Shown one piece after another: positions 6,853 through 13,419 of a stretch of DNA of 13,419 nt. How positions within the stretch are numbered: the first letter of the stretch is position 1; each line of letters starts with the position of its first letter. The stretch comes from Solirubrobacterales bacterium. Lineage in GTDB: Bacteria > Actinomycetota > Thermoleophilia > Solirubrobacterales > Solirubrobacteraceae. Below the pieces are notes generated by a model. The model was not told where the DNA came from. It saw nothing but the letters and a program-made list of their open reading frames with translations, and made no database searches. The position numbers and the translations under genes were made by a program. Where the stretch lies: the NCBI GenBank assembly GCA_025963955.1, contig JAOPZU010000275.1, positions 1 to 13,419 on the forward strand, read 5' to 3'.

Positions 6853-6915
6853 CGGCTCGTCCAAACTATCAGGACGCCGCTTGCGCTCTTACGGGGCACG
6901 TGATGGGTTCGGCAG
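6853..6915. promoter_or_regulatory. divergent control region between IclR and hydratase genes
   Basis: This 63-base gap must carry promoters in both directions. On the minus strand TAGTTT (6868-6863) stands ten bases before the IclR ATG. On the plus strand TTACGG (6889-6894) is a weak -10 candidate for the hydratase, with no good -35. The hexamer palindrome CACGTG lies at 6897-6902. No convincing Shine-Dalgarno precedes the GTG at 6916. The AACGATCGTT palindrome of the other control region is not repeated here. Confidence 0.35.
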
Positions 6916-7737
6916 GTGTCCGCCACACCGCCCTCCGTCGACCTTTCGCGTATCGACGCGCTCGCCACCGCGCTCTTCGACGCCTTCCAGACCGGGAGCC
7001 CGCTGGCCCCGCCGTCCGGCATGTACCCCGACCTCGACGTGGACGAGGCCTACGCGGCGCAGCGGGCGCTCGTCGCTCTCCACGAAGGCGCGGGCCGGGC
7101 CGTCACCGGCCGCAAGATCGGCCTGACAAGCGAGGGCATCCAGCGCCAGCTCGGGGTCGACCAGCCCGACTTCGGCGTCCTCTTCGACACGCACACCTGG
7201 CGGTCGGGCGACACGATCTCGCTCGGCGAGCAGCACACGATCCTCCCGCGGATCGAGGGCGAGATCGGGTTCGTCCTCTCCCGCGAGCTGGCCGGCACGC
7301 CCGGACGCCCCGTCACCGCGCAGGACGTCCACGAGGCCACCGCCGGCGTCATGCCGGTCTTCGAGCTCATCGACTCGCGCGTCCGCGACTGGAAGATCAC
7401 GCTCGTCGACACCGTGGCGGACAACGCGTCGTGCTTGGGCGCCGTGCTCGGGGACCACGTGACGCTGCCGGACGCCGGGCCGCTCCCGGCCACGAAGATG
7501 ACGCTCGCGCGGGAAGGGGAGGTCCTCATGGCCGGCGAGGGCAGCGCGGTCCTCGGGGACCCGGCGCTCGCGGTCGCCTGGCTGGCGAACGAACTCGGCC
7601 GCCGCGGCGACGTGCTGCCCGCCGGCGTCCCGATCCTCAGCGGCTCGCTGACCGCCGCGATCGACGCGACGCCGGGGCGCTACGAGGCCGACTTCGGCCC
7701 GCTGCTCGGCAGCGTCGTCGTCCACCTGGAGGCGTGA
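6916..7737 (+). CDS. 2-hydroxypenta-2,4-dienoate (2-keto-4-pentenoate) hydratase
   Basis: The 273-residue protein belongs to the fumarylacetoacetate hydrolase superfamily branch that hydrates 2-hydroxypenta-2,4-dienoate to 4-hydroxy-2-oxovalerate (MhpD, DmpE, BphH, HsaE, TesE and CmtF family). Supporting segments are [17 protein letters not shown] (residues 65-81), the metal ligands in IEGEIGF (Glu114 and Glu116) with Glu150 in PVFELIDSR, and [16 protein letters not shown] (158-173). The start is a GTG at 6916 that gives the usual family length. An ATG at 6903 is out of frame. It opens the plus-strand lower-pathway operon, with only four bases before the aldehyde dehydrogenase gene, and diverges from the IclR gene. 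The same three enzymes serve biphenyl, phenol, steroid and p-cumate pathways, so they do not by themselves identify the growth substrate. Confidence 0.93.
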   Translation: MSATPPSVDLSRIDALATALFDAFQTGSPLAPPSGMYPDLDVDEAYAAQRALVALHEGAGRAVTGRKIGLTSEGIQRQLGVDQPDFGVLFDTHTWRSGDTISLGEQHTILPRIEGEIGFVLSRELAGTPGRPVTAQDVHEATAGVMPVFELIDSRVRDWKITLVDTVADNASCLGAVLGDHVTLPDAGPLPATKMTLAREGEVLMAGEGSAVLGDPALAVAWLANELGRRGDVLPAGVPILSGSLTAAIDATPGRYEADFGPLLGSVVVHLEA

Positions 7738-7741
7738 GGCG

Positions 7742-8647
7742 ATGCCCGCTCCCGTGAAGGTCGCGATCCTCGGCACCGGCAACATCGGCGCCGACCTGCT
7801 GATGAAGCTCCGGGCCGTGGACGAGGTCGAGGTCGCGCTGTTCGCCGGCATCGACCCGGCGTCGGAGGGCCTGGCCCGCGCCGCGAAGCTCGGCGTGCCG
7901 ACGTCCCACCGGGGGCTGGACGACATCCTCGCCGACGAGGACATCCGCATCGTCTTCGACGCGACGTCGGCCTACGCCCACCGCGAGGCGGCGCCGCGGC
8001 TGGAGGCGGCGGGCAAGATCGCCGTCGACCTGACACCCGCCGCGGTCGGCCCGCTCGTCGTGCCGGCCGTCAACCTCGAGGAGCACGCGAGCGCCCCGAA
8101 CGTCAACCTCATCACCTGCGGCGGCCAGGCGACGATCCCGATCGTCGCCGCCATCAACGACGTCGCGCCGCTGCGCTACGCGGAGATGGTCTCCACGATC
8201 GCCTCGCTGTCCGCCGGCCCCGGCACGCGGAAGAACATCGACGAGTTCACCTTCACCACGGCGCGGGCCATCGAACGTGTCGGCGGTGCGCAAGAGGGCA
8301 AGGCGATCATGATCCTGAACCCCGCCGAGCCCGCGATCCTGATGCGGAACACGCTCTACGCCGTGCCCGCCTCGGGCACGCTCGACGAGGCCGCCGTGCG
8401 CGTGGCCGTCGACGCGCGGGTCGCCGAGGTCGCGGCCTACGTCCCGGGCTACCGCTGCAAGTCCGTCCTCATCGACGAGCAGGACACGCGCTGGGGACGG
8501 GTCCCGGTCGCCGTCGTCCTGCTCGAGGTCGAGGGCGCCGGCGACTTCCTGCCGGCCTACGCCGGGAACCTCGACATCATGACCGCGGCCGCCTGCCGCA
8601 TCGGCCGACGTATCGCCGAAGAGCTGAGCGCGGGGGTCCCGGCATGA
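7742..8647 (+). CDS. dmpF: acetaldehyde dehydrogenase (acylating)
   Basis: This 301-residue enzyme converts the aldehyde released by the next gene's aldolase to its acyl-CoA with NAD+ and CoA, channelled through a complex with the aldolase (DmpFG, BphJ-BphI and HsaG-HsaF are known examples). The Rossmann loop GTGNIG is at residues 11-16, the catalytic Cys126 is in [11 protein letters not shown], and [18 protein letters not shown] is a family hallmark. The length is normal. The ATG at 7742 has GGAGG nine bases upstream, at 7728-7732. Its end overlaps the aldolase start by four bases (ATGA), consistent with equimolar production of the two partners. Acetaldehyde, propionaldehyde or a longer aldehyde could be the true substrate. 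The symbol is given by family. Confidence 0.95.
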   Translation: MPAPVKVAILGTGNIGADLLMKLRAVDEVEVALFAGIDPASEGLARAAKLGVPTSHRGLDDILADEDIRIVFDATSAYAHREAAPRLEAAGKIAVDLTPAAVGPLVVPAVNLEEHASAPNVNLITCGGQATIPIVAAINDVAPLRYAEMVSTIASLSAGPGTRKNIDEFTFTTARAIERVGGAQEGKAIMILNPAEPAILMRNTLYAVPASGTLDEAAVRVAVDARVAEVAAYVPGYRCKSVLIDEQDTRWGRVPVAVVLLEVEGAGDFLPAYAGNLDIMTAAACRIGRRIAEELSAGVPA

Positions 8648-9666
8648 GCACGCAGAAGCAGGCACCGCTGGTCTGCGACACCACCCTGCGCGACGGCTCG
8701 CACCCGATGCGCCACCAGTTCACCGCGGAGCAGGTCGAGGCGATCGCCCGTGCCCTCGACGCCGCGGGCGTGGAGATGATCGAGGTCGCGCACGGCGACG
8801 GGCTCGGCGGCTCCAGCCTGCAGTACGGGCAGTCGGCCCACGACGAGCTGGACCTGATCGAGCGGGCGGCCGCGTCGGTGACGCAGGCCCGGATCGCGGT
8901 CCTGCTGATCCCGGGGATCGGCACGCGCGTGGCCCTGAAGGCCGCCCACGAACGCGGGGCCACCGCCGTCCGCATCGCGACCCACTGCACCGAGGCGGAC
9001 GTCTCCGAGCAGCACTTCGCCGCCGCGAAGGACCTCGGGATGGAGGCGATCGGCTTCCTCATGATGAGCCACATGCTCGAGCCGGGAGCGCTGGCCGAGC
9101 AGGCGGCGAAGATGACCGGCTACGGCGCGGACGCGATCTACATCGTCGACTCGGCGGGCGCCCTGGTCCCCCAGGGGGTCCGGGACCGGGTGGAGGCGCT
9201 CACCGCGGTCACGGGTGACGTCGGCTTCCACGCCCACAACAACCTCGGCCTGGCGATCGGCAACACCGTCGCGGCGATCGAGGCCGGCGCGGCCCGCGTC
9301 GACGGCTGCCTGCGCGGCCTCGGGGCCGGCGCCGGCAACGCGGCCACCGAGCTGCTCGCCGCCACCCTCGACCGCATGGGCTTCGACAGCCCGCTCGACA
9401 CCTTCGCGCTCAGCGACGCGGCGGAGCACGTGGTCCTGCCGCTGATGCCCTTCCAGCCGTTCCCCGACCGCGAGTCGATGGCCATCGGCTACGCCGGCGT
9501 CTACTCCACGTTCCTGCTGCACGCCAAGCGCCACGGCGAGCGCCTGGGCATCGACCCGCGCGACATCCTGGTCGAGCTCGGCCGCCGCAAGGCCGTCGCC
9601 GGCCAGGAGGACTGGATTGTCGACGTCGCCGAGGACCTGGCGCGGGCGGCCGCGGCGCCCGCCTGA
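8644..9666 (+). CDS. dmpG: 4-hydroxy-2-oxovalerate aldolase
   Basis: The 340-residue protein is a class II pyruvate aldolase of the DmpG/BphI/MhpE/HsaF type that splits 4-hydroxy-2-oxovalerate (or a longer homologue) into pyruvate and an aldehyde. The TIM-barrel active site shows DTTLRDGSH (12-20) with Arg16, metal ligand Asp17 and catalytic-base His20. The metal ligands His196 and His198 are in [14 protein letters not shown], and [13 protein letters not shown] follows as in the HMG-CoA lyase-like superfamily. The C-terminal DmpG-specific region ([14 protein letters not shown] onward) that contacts the dehydrogenase is present. The ATG at 8644 overlaps the dehydrogenase stop by four bases. 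It is the last gene of the lower-pathway operon and converges, two bases apart, on the small gene at 9669. Confidence 0.95.
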   Translation: MSTQKQAPLVCDTTLRDGSHPMRHQFTAEQVEAIARALDAAGVEMIEVAHGDGLGGSSLQYGQSAHDELDLIERAAASVTQARIAVLLIPGIGTRVALKAAHERGATAVRIATHCTEADVSEQHFAAAKDLGMEAIGFLMMSHMLEPGALAEQAAKMTGYGADAIYIVDSAGALVPQGVRDRVEALTAVTGDVGFHAHNNLGLAIGNTVAAIEAGAARVDGCLRGLGAGAGNAATELLAATLDRMGFDSPLDTFALSDAAEHVVLPLMPFQPFPDRESMAIGYAGVYSTFLLHAKRHGERLGIDPRDILVELGRRKAVAGQEDWIVDVAEDLARAAAAPA

Positions 9667-9673
9667 GCTCAGG
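9662..9673. repeat. 12-base perfect palindrome across convergent stop codons
   Basis: CCTGAGCTCAGG is fully self-complementary and contains both stops: TGA (9664-9666) of the aldolase and TGA of the minus-strand gene (TCA at 9669-9671). The arms are too short and lack a loop or T-run, so it is a poor terminator. It may be chance plus the geometry of facing stops. Confidence 0.35.
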
Positions 9674-9842
9674 TGGCCATGAAGAGGATCTGGTCGCGGG
9701 TGTACTCGTGGCCCGGATGCTCGGCCTTCAGGTGCGCCTGCGTGAGGTCGATCAGCTCGTCCTCGGTCTCGCCGTGCAGGTACTCGCCGCACGGGCACAT
9801 CAGGTTGCGCTTGCCGCTGTCGAAGGGCTCGTCGTCGCTCAT
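9669..9842 (-). CDS. small Cys/His protein, DUF1059-like
   Basis: This 57-residue protein contains CPCG (residues 16-19), then an acidic helix GETEDELIDLTQAHLKAEHPG with two well-placed histidines (His38 and His42). The pattern resembles DUF1059 proteins, small predicted metal-binding proteins of unknown function: a cysteine pair followed by ETEDEL...H...H. A zinc site formed by Cys16, Cys18, His38 and His42 is plausible but is inference. I chose the ATG at 9842 because it begins exactly where the family similarity does and follows a TAnnnT box by six bases, as in leaderless actinobacterial transcripts. The frame stays open upstream to 9959, but that part overlaps the P450 promoter. It diverges from the P450 at 9952 and converges with the aldolase gene. 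No function can be assigned. Confidence 0.75.
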   Translation of the reverse strand: MSDDEPFDSGKRNLMCPCGEYLHGETEDELIDLTQAHLKAEHPGHEYTRDQILFMAT

Positions 9843-9848
9843 GCTCGG

Positions 9849-9854
9849 ACCGTA
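9849..9854 (-). promoter_or_regulatory. -10 box of a probable leaderless promoter for the small Cys/His gene
   Basis: TACGGT on the minus strand lies six bases before the ATG at 9842, so transcription would begin at or next to the start codon. No Shine-Dalgarno sequence is present, which agrees with a leaderless message. No clear -35 box was seen. Confidence 0.45.
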
Positions 9855-9875
9855 ACGCGACCCGGCCCGCCCCTG

Positions 9876-9894
9876 CCTGCCCCGGGTGGGCAGG
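9876..9894. promoter_or_regulatory. inverted repeat between divergent promoters, candidate operator
   Basis: CCTGCCC (9876-9882) and GGGCAGG (9888-9894) are perfect inverted arms around the 5-base spacer CGGGT. The repeat lies between the promoter boxes of the small Cys/His gene and the P450 gene. The size and symmetry suit a dimeric regulator, but in DNA this GC-rich it could arise by chance. Confidence 0.3.
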
Positions 9895-9938
9895 AGCCTT
9901 CCCCCGCGAGAGGGATTCGGCCCGCCAGGGCGCCCGCT

Positions 9939-9944
9939 TAGGCT
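9939..9944 (+). promoter_or_regulatory. -10 box of a probable leaderless promoter for the P450-CoA ligase operon
   Basis: TAGGCT fits the actinobacterial TAnnnT consensus and ends seven bases before the ATG at 9952, so the message probably begins at the start codon. No Shine-Dalgarno sequence precedes the ATG. The only -35 candidate at 17-base spacing is the poor TTCGGC (9916-9921). Confidence 0.5.
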
Positions 9945-9951
9945 CGCGGCC

Positions 9952-11214
9952 ATGGCCACTTATTCCCCTTTGAACGTCGGCTCCTTCGCCTTCTGGGAGC
10001 TGCCGTTCCCGGAGCGCGAGCGCGTCTTCGCCGAGCTCCGCGCGAACGACCCCGTCTCCTGGCAGAGCCCGCCCGACTCGCTGCTGGTCGAGCCCGAGAT
10101 GAACACGGACGGTTTCTGGGCCATCACGAAGTACGAGCACATCCGGGAGATCTCGCGCAAGCCGAAGATCTTCTCCAACTCAGAGGGCATCTTCCTCGAG
10201 GACCTCCCGGAGCCGGTCCGCGTCGGGGCGCTGTCGTTCATCGTGCAGGACGCGCCCGAGCACACCTACCTGCGCGGCGTCGTCTCCAACGCGTTCAGCC
10301 CGCGGCACATGAAGACGCTCGAGGACTGGACGCGCGAGCAGGTCATCGAGCTGATCGAGGGGATCAAGCCGAACGGCTCCGCCGACATCTGCGAGGAGTT
10401 CACCAAGCAGCTGCCCGGGCGGATCTTCTGCTCCTTCTTCAACATCACCGAGCCCGAGCACATCCAGAAGACGCTCGACGGCGCTGAGGAGATCGTCTCC
10501 TGGAACGACCCGGAGCTGACCGCGCACGAAGAGCCGATCATGATCTTCGCGAACGCCGCGGAGAAGCTGCAGGACGTGGCCATGGAGCTCGCCGAGGACC
10601 GCCTGAAGAACCCGGGCGAGGACCTGATGACGTGGATCGTCCAGGCCGAGTTCGAGGGTCGGAAGATGGAGGACTGGGAGATCGGCGGCTTCTTCGTGCT
10701 GATGTCCGGCGCGGCGAACGACACGACCCGCCACGCCATGGCCCACGCGATGCTCGCCTTCCAGGAGAACCCCGAGCAGAAGGCGCTGTTCCTCTCCGAC
10801 ATCGAGAAGTACCTCGACGGAGCGGTCGAGGAGGTCCTGCGCTGGTCGAGCGTCATCCTCCACATGCGCCGGCAGGTCATGGAGGACTACGAGATCGGCG
10901 GCAAGACGCTGAAGAAGGGCGAGAAGCTCGCGCTCTTCTACTGCTCGGGCAACCGGGACGAGGACATCTTCGAGAATCCGATGGAGTTCGACATCACGCG
11001 CTCGCCGAACCGCCACATCACCTTCGGCGGTGGCGGCCCCCATTTCTGCCTCGGCTCCGTCCTGGGCAAGCAGATGCTCAAGCACGGTCTGCGCGAGCTG
11101 TACACCCGGATGCCGGACATCGAGTTCGGCGAGCCGGAGTTCCTGGCCTCGAGCTTCATGCACGGCGTCAAGCACCTGCCGGCGACGTGGTCGCCGGAGA
11201 AGGGCATCTCGTGA
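9952..11214 (+). CDS. cytochrome P450
   Basis: This complete 420-residue P450 has the I-helix AANDTT (254-259), the K-helix Glu294-V-L-Arg297, and the heme loop FGGGGPHFCLG with ligand Cys366. The N-terminal region includes FWAITKYEHIREISRKP and the QDAPEHTYLR substrate/heme-propionate region (99-108). Motifs such as FYCSGNRDE and TRSPNRHITFGGGGPHFC recall CYP125/CYP124/CYP142 enzymes that oxidise steroid or methyl-branched alkyl chains; that assignment is tentative. It is paralogous to the truncated P450 at 1-819. The ATG at 9952 begins the family-like sequence and follows a TAGGCT box; the frame is open back to 9886, but those residues look non-coding. Its TGA overlaps the GTG of the acyl-CoA ligase by four bases, suggesting that the oxidised product, or a related acid, is activated to a CoA ester. 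Redox partners are not nearby. Confidence 0.95.
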   Translation: MATYSPLNVGSFAFWELPFPERERVFAELRANDPVSWQSPPDSLLVEPEMNTDGFWAITKYEHIREISRKPKIFSNSEGIFLEDLPEPVRVGALSFIVQDAPEHTYLRGVVSNAFSPRHMKTLEDWTREQVIELIEGIKPNGSADICEEFTKQLPGRIFCSFFNITEPEHIQKTLDGAEEIVSWNDPELTAHEEPIMIFANAAEKLQDVAMELAEDRLKNPGEDLMTWIVQAEFEGRKMEDWEIGGFFVLMSGAANDTTRHAMAHAMLAFQENPEQKALFLSDIEKYLDGAVEEVLRWSSVILHMRRQVMEDYEIGGKTLKKGEKLALFYCSGNRDEDIFENPMEFDITRSPNRHITFGGGGPHFCLGSVLGKQMLKHGLRELYTRMPDIEFGEPEFLASSFMHGVKHLPATWSPEKGIS

Positions 11215-13013
11215 GCACGGTTCCCGCGGGGGAGACCACCTACGACGCGACGGAGGCGCTGGCGGCGAGCACGCTCTGCGCGGCCTTCCAGCGGACGGCG
11301 CGCGGCCGCGGCGACGCGGTCGCCCTGCGTCTGGCGGACGACTCGATCTCCGTCACCTGGACCGAATACGCCGACCGCGTCCGCGCGCTCGCGGAGGGGT
11401 TCGCGTCCCTCGGGGTCGAGCGCGGCGGTGCCGTCGCCCTGCTGATGACCAACCGCCCCGAGGTGAACCTGGCGGACACCGCCGCGATCCACCTCGGCGC
11501 CGCGGCGTTCTCCATCTACGCCACGAACCCGGCGAAGGCGAACGTCCCGCTCATCGCCAACAGCGGCGCGAAGGTGCTGGTGACCGAGCCGGCGTTCCTC
11601 GAGGTCGCCCTGAAGACGCGCGAGCTGGCCCCGACGCTGGAGACGATCGTCGTCGTCGGCCCCGACCGCGGCACCGCCGACCTGACCTTCGACGAGCTCG
11701 CCGAGCGCACGCTCGACGGCTTCGACTTCGACGCGGGCTGGCAGGCGCTGGAGGAGACGGACGTCGTGACGCTCGTCTACACCTCGGGCACGACGGGCGA
11801 GCCGAAGGGCGTCCAGCACACCCACCTGAGCCTGCTCCACGGCCTGCGCGGCTTGGAGGAGCACGACCACGTCACGCCCGGCGGGCGCGTGCTGTCGTTC
11901 CTGCCGATGGCGCACATCGCCGAGCGCTGGATCAGTCACTACGCGTCGCTCGTCTTCGGCCACACCATCACCTGCTGCCCCGACCCGAAGCAGCTGGCGG
12001 CGGCGCTCACGAGCGCCCGCCCGACCCGCATGTTCGGGGTCCCGCGCGTCTTCGAGAAGCTCGCCGGCGCCGTCGAGGGCATGGCGGCCGCGGACCCGGA
12101 AGGCCCGCTCGCCGACGCGCTCGCGGCCGGCCTGGCTCGCGTCCGCGCGGAGCAGGCGGCGGGGACGTCGGACGCGCACGCGGCCGACGACGGCCTGACG
12201 GAGGCGCAGCGCGCGACCCTGGCCGCCGTCCGGGCCAAGCTCGGGATGGACTGCCTGGAGTGGACGTGCGTGGCGGCCGCGCCGTCGACGAACGCGATGC
12301 ACGAGACGTATCACGCGCTCGGGATCCCCATGCTCCAGATCTGGGGCATGTCGGAGTGCGTCTTCTCGTGCATCACGCCGGCCGACCGGATCAAGATCGG
12401 CACGGTCGGCCATCAGGTGCCGGGCGTCGAGGTGAAGCTCGCCGAGGACGGCGAGATCCTCGTCCGCGGGAAGAACCTCATGTCCGGCTACCGGAACGAG
12501 CCCGCGAAGACCGCCGAGGCGATCGACGAGGACGGCTGGCTGTGGTCGGGCGACGTCGCCGTGCAGGAGGGCGACTTCTACCGGATCGTCGACCGCAAGA
12601 AGGAGCTGATCATCAATTCGGCGGGCAAGAACATGTCGCCGCAGAAGATCGAGATGGCGGTCAAGGAGAGCTGCTCCCTGATCGCGCAGATCGCGGCGAT
12701 CGGCGACGGCAAGCTCTACGTCACGGCGCTCATCTCGCTGGACGAGGAGGCGGCCGCGGCCTACGCGCAGCAGCACGGCCTGCCGAACGACGTCGCCGTT
12801 CTGTGCAAGGACGAGGGCGTCCGCGCCCAGGTGGACGCCGCGGTGCAGGCCGCCAACGAGGGCCTCGCGCGCGTCGAGCAGATCAAGACGTACACGATCC
12901 TCCCGACCGCCTGGCAGCCCGGCGGCGACGAGGTGACGCCGACGATGAAGCTGAAGCGGCGCGTGATCACCGAGAAGTACGAGCAGGAGATCGACGCGAT
13001 GTACGCGGGCTAG
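11211..13013 (+). CDS. AMP-dependent acyl-CoA ligase (FAA1/FadD15-like long-chain type)
   Basis: The 600-residue enzyme activates a carboxylic acid with ATP to an acyl-adenylate and then an acyl-CoA. The P-loop motif YTSGTTGEPKG is at residues 190-200. The adenine-binding motif is WGMSE (378-382), and the ribose-binding Asp448 and the hinge DRKKELI follow (446-467). The adenylation lysine region, PTMKLKRR, is near 577-584. The length and the charged insert at about 285-345 are typical of the FAA1/FadD15 branch of long-chain ligases rather than of aryl-CoA ligases. The GTG at 11211 is chosen because GTGA overlaps the P450 stop and gives the normal N-terminus; the frame stays open to 10632 only as a shadow of the P450. 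A long-chain or isoprenoid acid is a better guess than an aromatic acid, but specificity cannot be read here. Confidence 0.93.
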   Translation: MSTVPAGETTYDATEALAASTLCAAFQRTARGRGDAVALRLADDSISVTWTEYADRVRALAEGFASLGVERGGAVALLMTNRPEVNLADTAAIHLGAAAFSIYATNPAKANVPLIANSGAKVLVTEPAFLEVALKTRELAPTLETIVVVGPDRGTADLTFDELAERTLDGFDFDAGWQALEETDVVTLVYTSGTTGEPKGVQHTHLSLLHGLRGLEEHDHVTPGGRVLSFLPMAHIAERWISHYASLVFGHTITCCPDPKQLAAALTSARPTRMFGVPRVFEKLAGAVEGMAAADPEGPLADALAAGLARVRAEQAAGTSDAHAADDGLTEAQRATLAAVRAKLGMDCLEWTCVAAAPSTNAMHETYHALGIPMLQIWGMSECVFSCITPADRIKIGTVGHQVPGVEVKLAEDGEILVRGKNLMSGYRNEPAKTAEAIDEDGWLWSGDVAVQEGDFYRIVDRKKELIINSAGKNMSPQKIEMAVKESCSLIAQIAAIGDGKLYVTALISLDEEAAAAYAQQHGLPNDVAVLCKDEGVRAQVDAAVQAANEGLARVEQIKTYTILPTAWQPGGDEVTPTMKLKRRVITEKYEQEIDAMYAG

Positions 13014-13025
13014 GGCCCGCGACGG

Positions 13026-13068
13026 CGGCGCCGGCTCGCGTGGTGCGCCACGTCAGCAGCCGGCGCCG
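13026..13068. terminator. nested hairpin between convergent genes, possible bidirectional terminator
   Basis: CGGCGCCGGCT (13026-13036) pairs perfectly with AGCCGGCGCCG (13058-13068). Inside the loop, CGTGG (13039-13043) pairs with CCACG (13048-13052). The structure starts 12 bases after the acyl-CoA ligase stop and covers the stop and last codons of the convergent acyltransferase gene. No T-run is present, so termination would depend on the stem alone. Confidence 0.5.
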
Positions 13069-13419
13069 AGCAGCTCGGCGAACGCGTCCCGCACCGCGGC
13101 GCCCATCGCCGCGGGATCGGTGACCGCCGCCGCGTCGTAGGTCAGGCCGAGGCAGCAGCGGTCCTGGTGCGTCGTCAGGGTGACGGCCAGCGCGCACCCG
13201 TTCGTCGGGGCGAAGGAGAACATCCGCTCCACCCGCGCACCGGCGACGAAGGCCTCGCGACGCAGCCCGCGGACGGTGAAGGCCTGCAGCGCCAGCGGAC
13301 CGGTGACCTGGCGCGTGACGCGCCGCAGCAGCGTCCGGGGGGCGCGACTCAGGGCAGGCGCCGCAGCCCGCAGGACGTCCACGCGCGGCCGGGCGCCGGC
13401 GTCGGCGACCCGCTCCCGC
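13053..13419 (-). CDS. WS/DGAT-type acyltransferase, C-terminal fragment (runs off window)
   Basis: Only the last 121 or so residues are present; the frame is open to the window edge. The pattern of the segment FAPTNGCALAVTLTTHQDRCCLGLTYDAAAVTDP, followed by an alpha-helical end, matches the C-terminal domain of wax ester synthase/diacylglycerol acyltransferases. There, a conserved loop, SYxGxxxxGxxxD in most members, precedes the final helix. Here that loop is degenerate: TTHQDRCCLGLTYD instead of a clear SYDG. The HHxxxDG active site would be in the missing N-terminal part, so activity cannot be judged. It converges on the acyl-CoA ligase gene, which could supply acyl-CoA for such an enzyme, but it is in a separate transcript. 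The family call is moderate; a condensation-domain relative of another subfamily is possible. Confidence 0.6.
   Translation of the reverse strand, partial: RERVADAGARPRVDVLRAAAPALSRAPRTLLRRVTRQVTGPLALQAFTVRGLRREAFVAGARVERMFSFAPTNGCALAVTLTTHQDRCCLGLTYDAAAVTDPAAMGAAVRDAFAELLGAGC

Noticed and set aside
6897..6902. CACGTG palindrome as an IclR operator
   Set aside because: It is only six bases and common by chance; it has no matching copy near the other promoter. It is noted only as part of the divergent control region.
9886..9951. Earlier GTG start for the P450
   Set aside because: The added residues are Pro/Gly/Arg-rich and unlike P450s, and they would cover the TAGGCT promoter box. The ATG at 9952 is far better placed.
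8557..10140. A 527-codon minus-strand frame opposite the aldolase gene and across the P450 start
   Set aside because: It is antisense to the well-supported aldolase and P450 genes, has no motif, and is explained by rare stop codons in GC-rich DNA.
10632..11210. Upstream extension of the acyl-CoA ligase frame inside the P450 gene
   Set aside because: The extension is a frame-shifted shadow of the P450. The ligase family N-terminus begins at the GTG at 11211, which overlaps the P450 stop.
11211..13013. Acyl-CoA ligase as an aryl-CoA ligase of the ring-cleavage pathway
   Set aside because: The meta-cleavage route acts on free acids and needs no CoA ester, and the ligase has the length and insert of long-chain FAA1-type enzymes.
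1..13419. Mobile elements, CRISPR arrays or RNA genes
   Set aside because: No transposase or integrase motifs, no regularly spaced repeats and no tRNA- or rRNA-like segments were seen. The two P450 genes are diverged paralogues rather than element termini.

Overview
The window is very GC-rich, with coding frames that strongly prefer G or C at the third position. The gene content (cytochrome P450s, an FAA1/FadD15-type acyl-CoA ligase, a WS/DGAT acyltransferase fragment, an IclR regulator) and two apparently leaderless TAnnnT promoters suggest an actinobacterium, possibly of the Thermoleophilia/Solirubrobacterales kind. That placement is inference. No tRNA, rRNA, CRISPR array, insertion sequence or integrase was seen. 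Coding density is very high and no gap without a gene exceeds about 110 bases.

Layout. (1) 1-819, plus: C-terminal two thirds of a cytochrome P450. (2) 835-5969, minus: a tightly packed six-gene operon, read from right to left: XylE-like extradiol dioxygenase, Rieske dioxygenase alpha subunit, SDR cis-diol dehydrogenase, Rieske dioxygenase beta subunit, class II aldolase-fold protein (probable decarboxylase), and meta-cleavage-product alpha/beta hydrolase. Five of the six genes overlap the previous one or nearly touch it. (3) 6079-6852, minus: an IclR-family regulator just upstream of that operon, with a hairpin and an operator-like palindrome between them. (4) 6916-9666, plus: the divergent lower pathway, 2-hydroxypenta-2,4-dienoate hydratase, acylating acetaldehyde dehydrogenase and 4-hydroxy-2-oxovalerate aldolase. 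(5) 9669-9842, minus: a 57-residue Cys/His protein resembling DUF1059. (6) 9952-13013, plus: a second P450, paralogous to the first, overlapping an acyl-CoA ligase gene by 4 bp. (7) 13053-13419, minus: the C-terminal part of a WS/DGAT-type acyltransferase, running off the window.

How the genes fit together. The two divergent arms form a near-complete route for an aromatic acid: ring dihydroxylation by the Rieske enzyme, rearomatisation by the SDR, extradiol (meta) cleavage, loss of a carboxyl group by the class II aldolase-fold enzyme, C-C hydrolysis by the alpha/beta hydrolase, then conversion of the dienoate to pyruvate and acetyl-CoA (or a homologue). This set is the same as that of the Pseudomonas p-cumate (cmt) pathway, so a p-cumate-like or other alkylbenzoate-like substrate is the best guess. 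The true substrate cannot be read from the sequence. Ferredoxin and ferredoxin reductase genes for the Rieske enzyme are not in the window. The flanking P450s and CoA ligase could feed alkyl or isoprenoid substrates towards acids or CoA thioesters, but their link to the ring-cleavage pathway is only by position.
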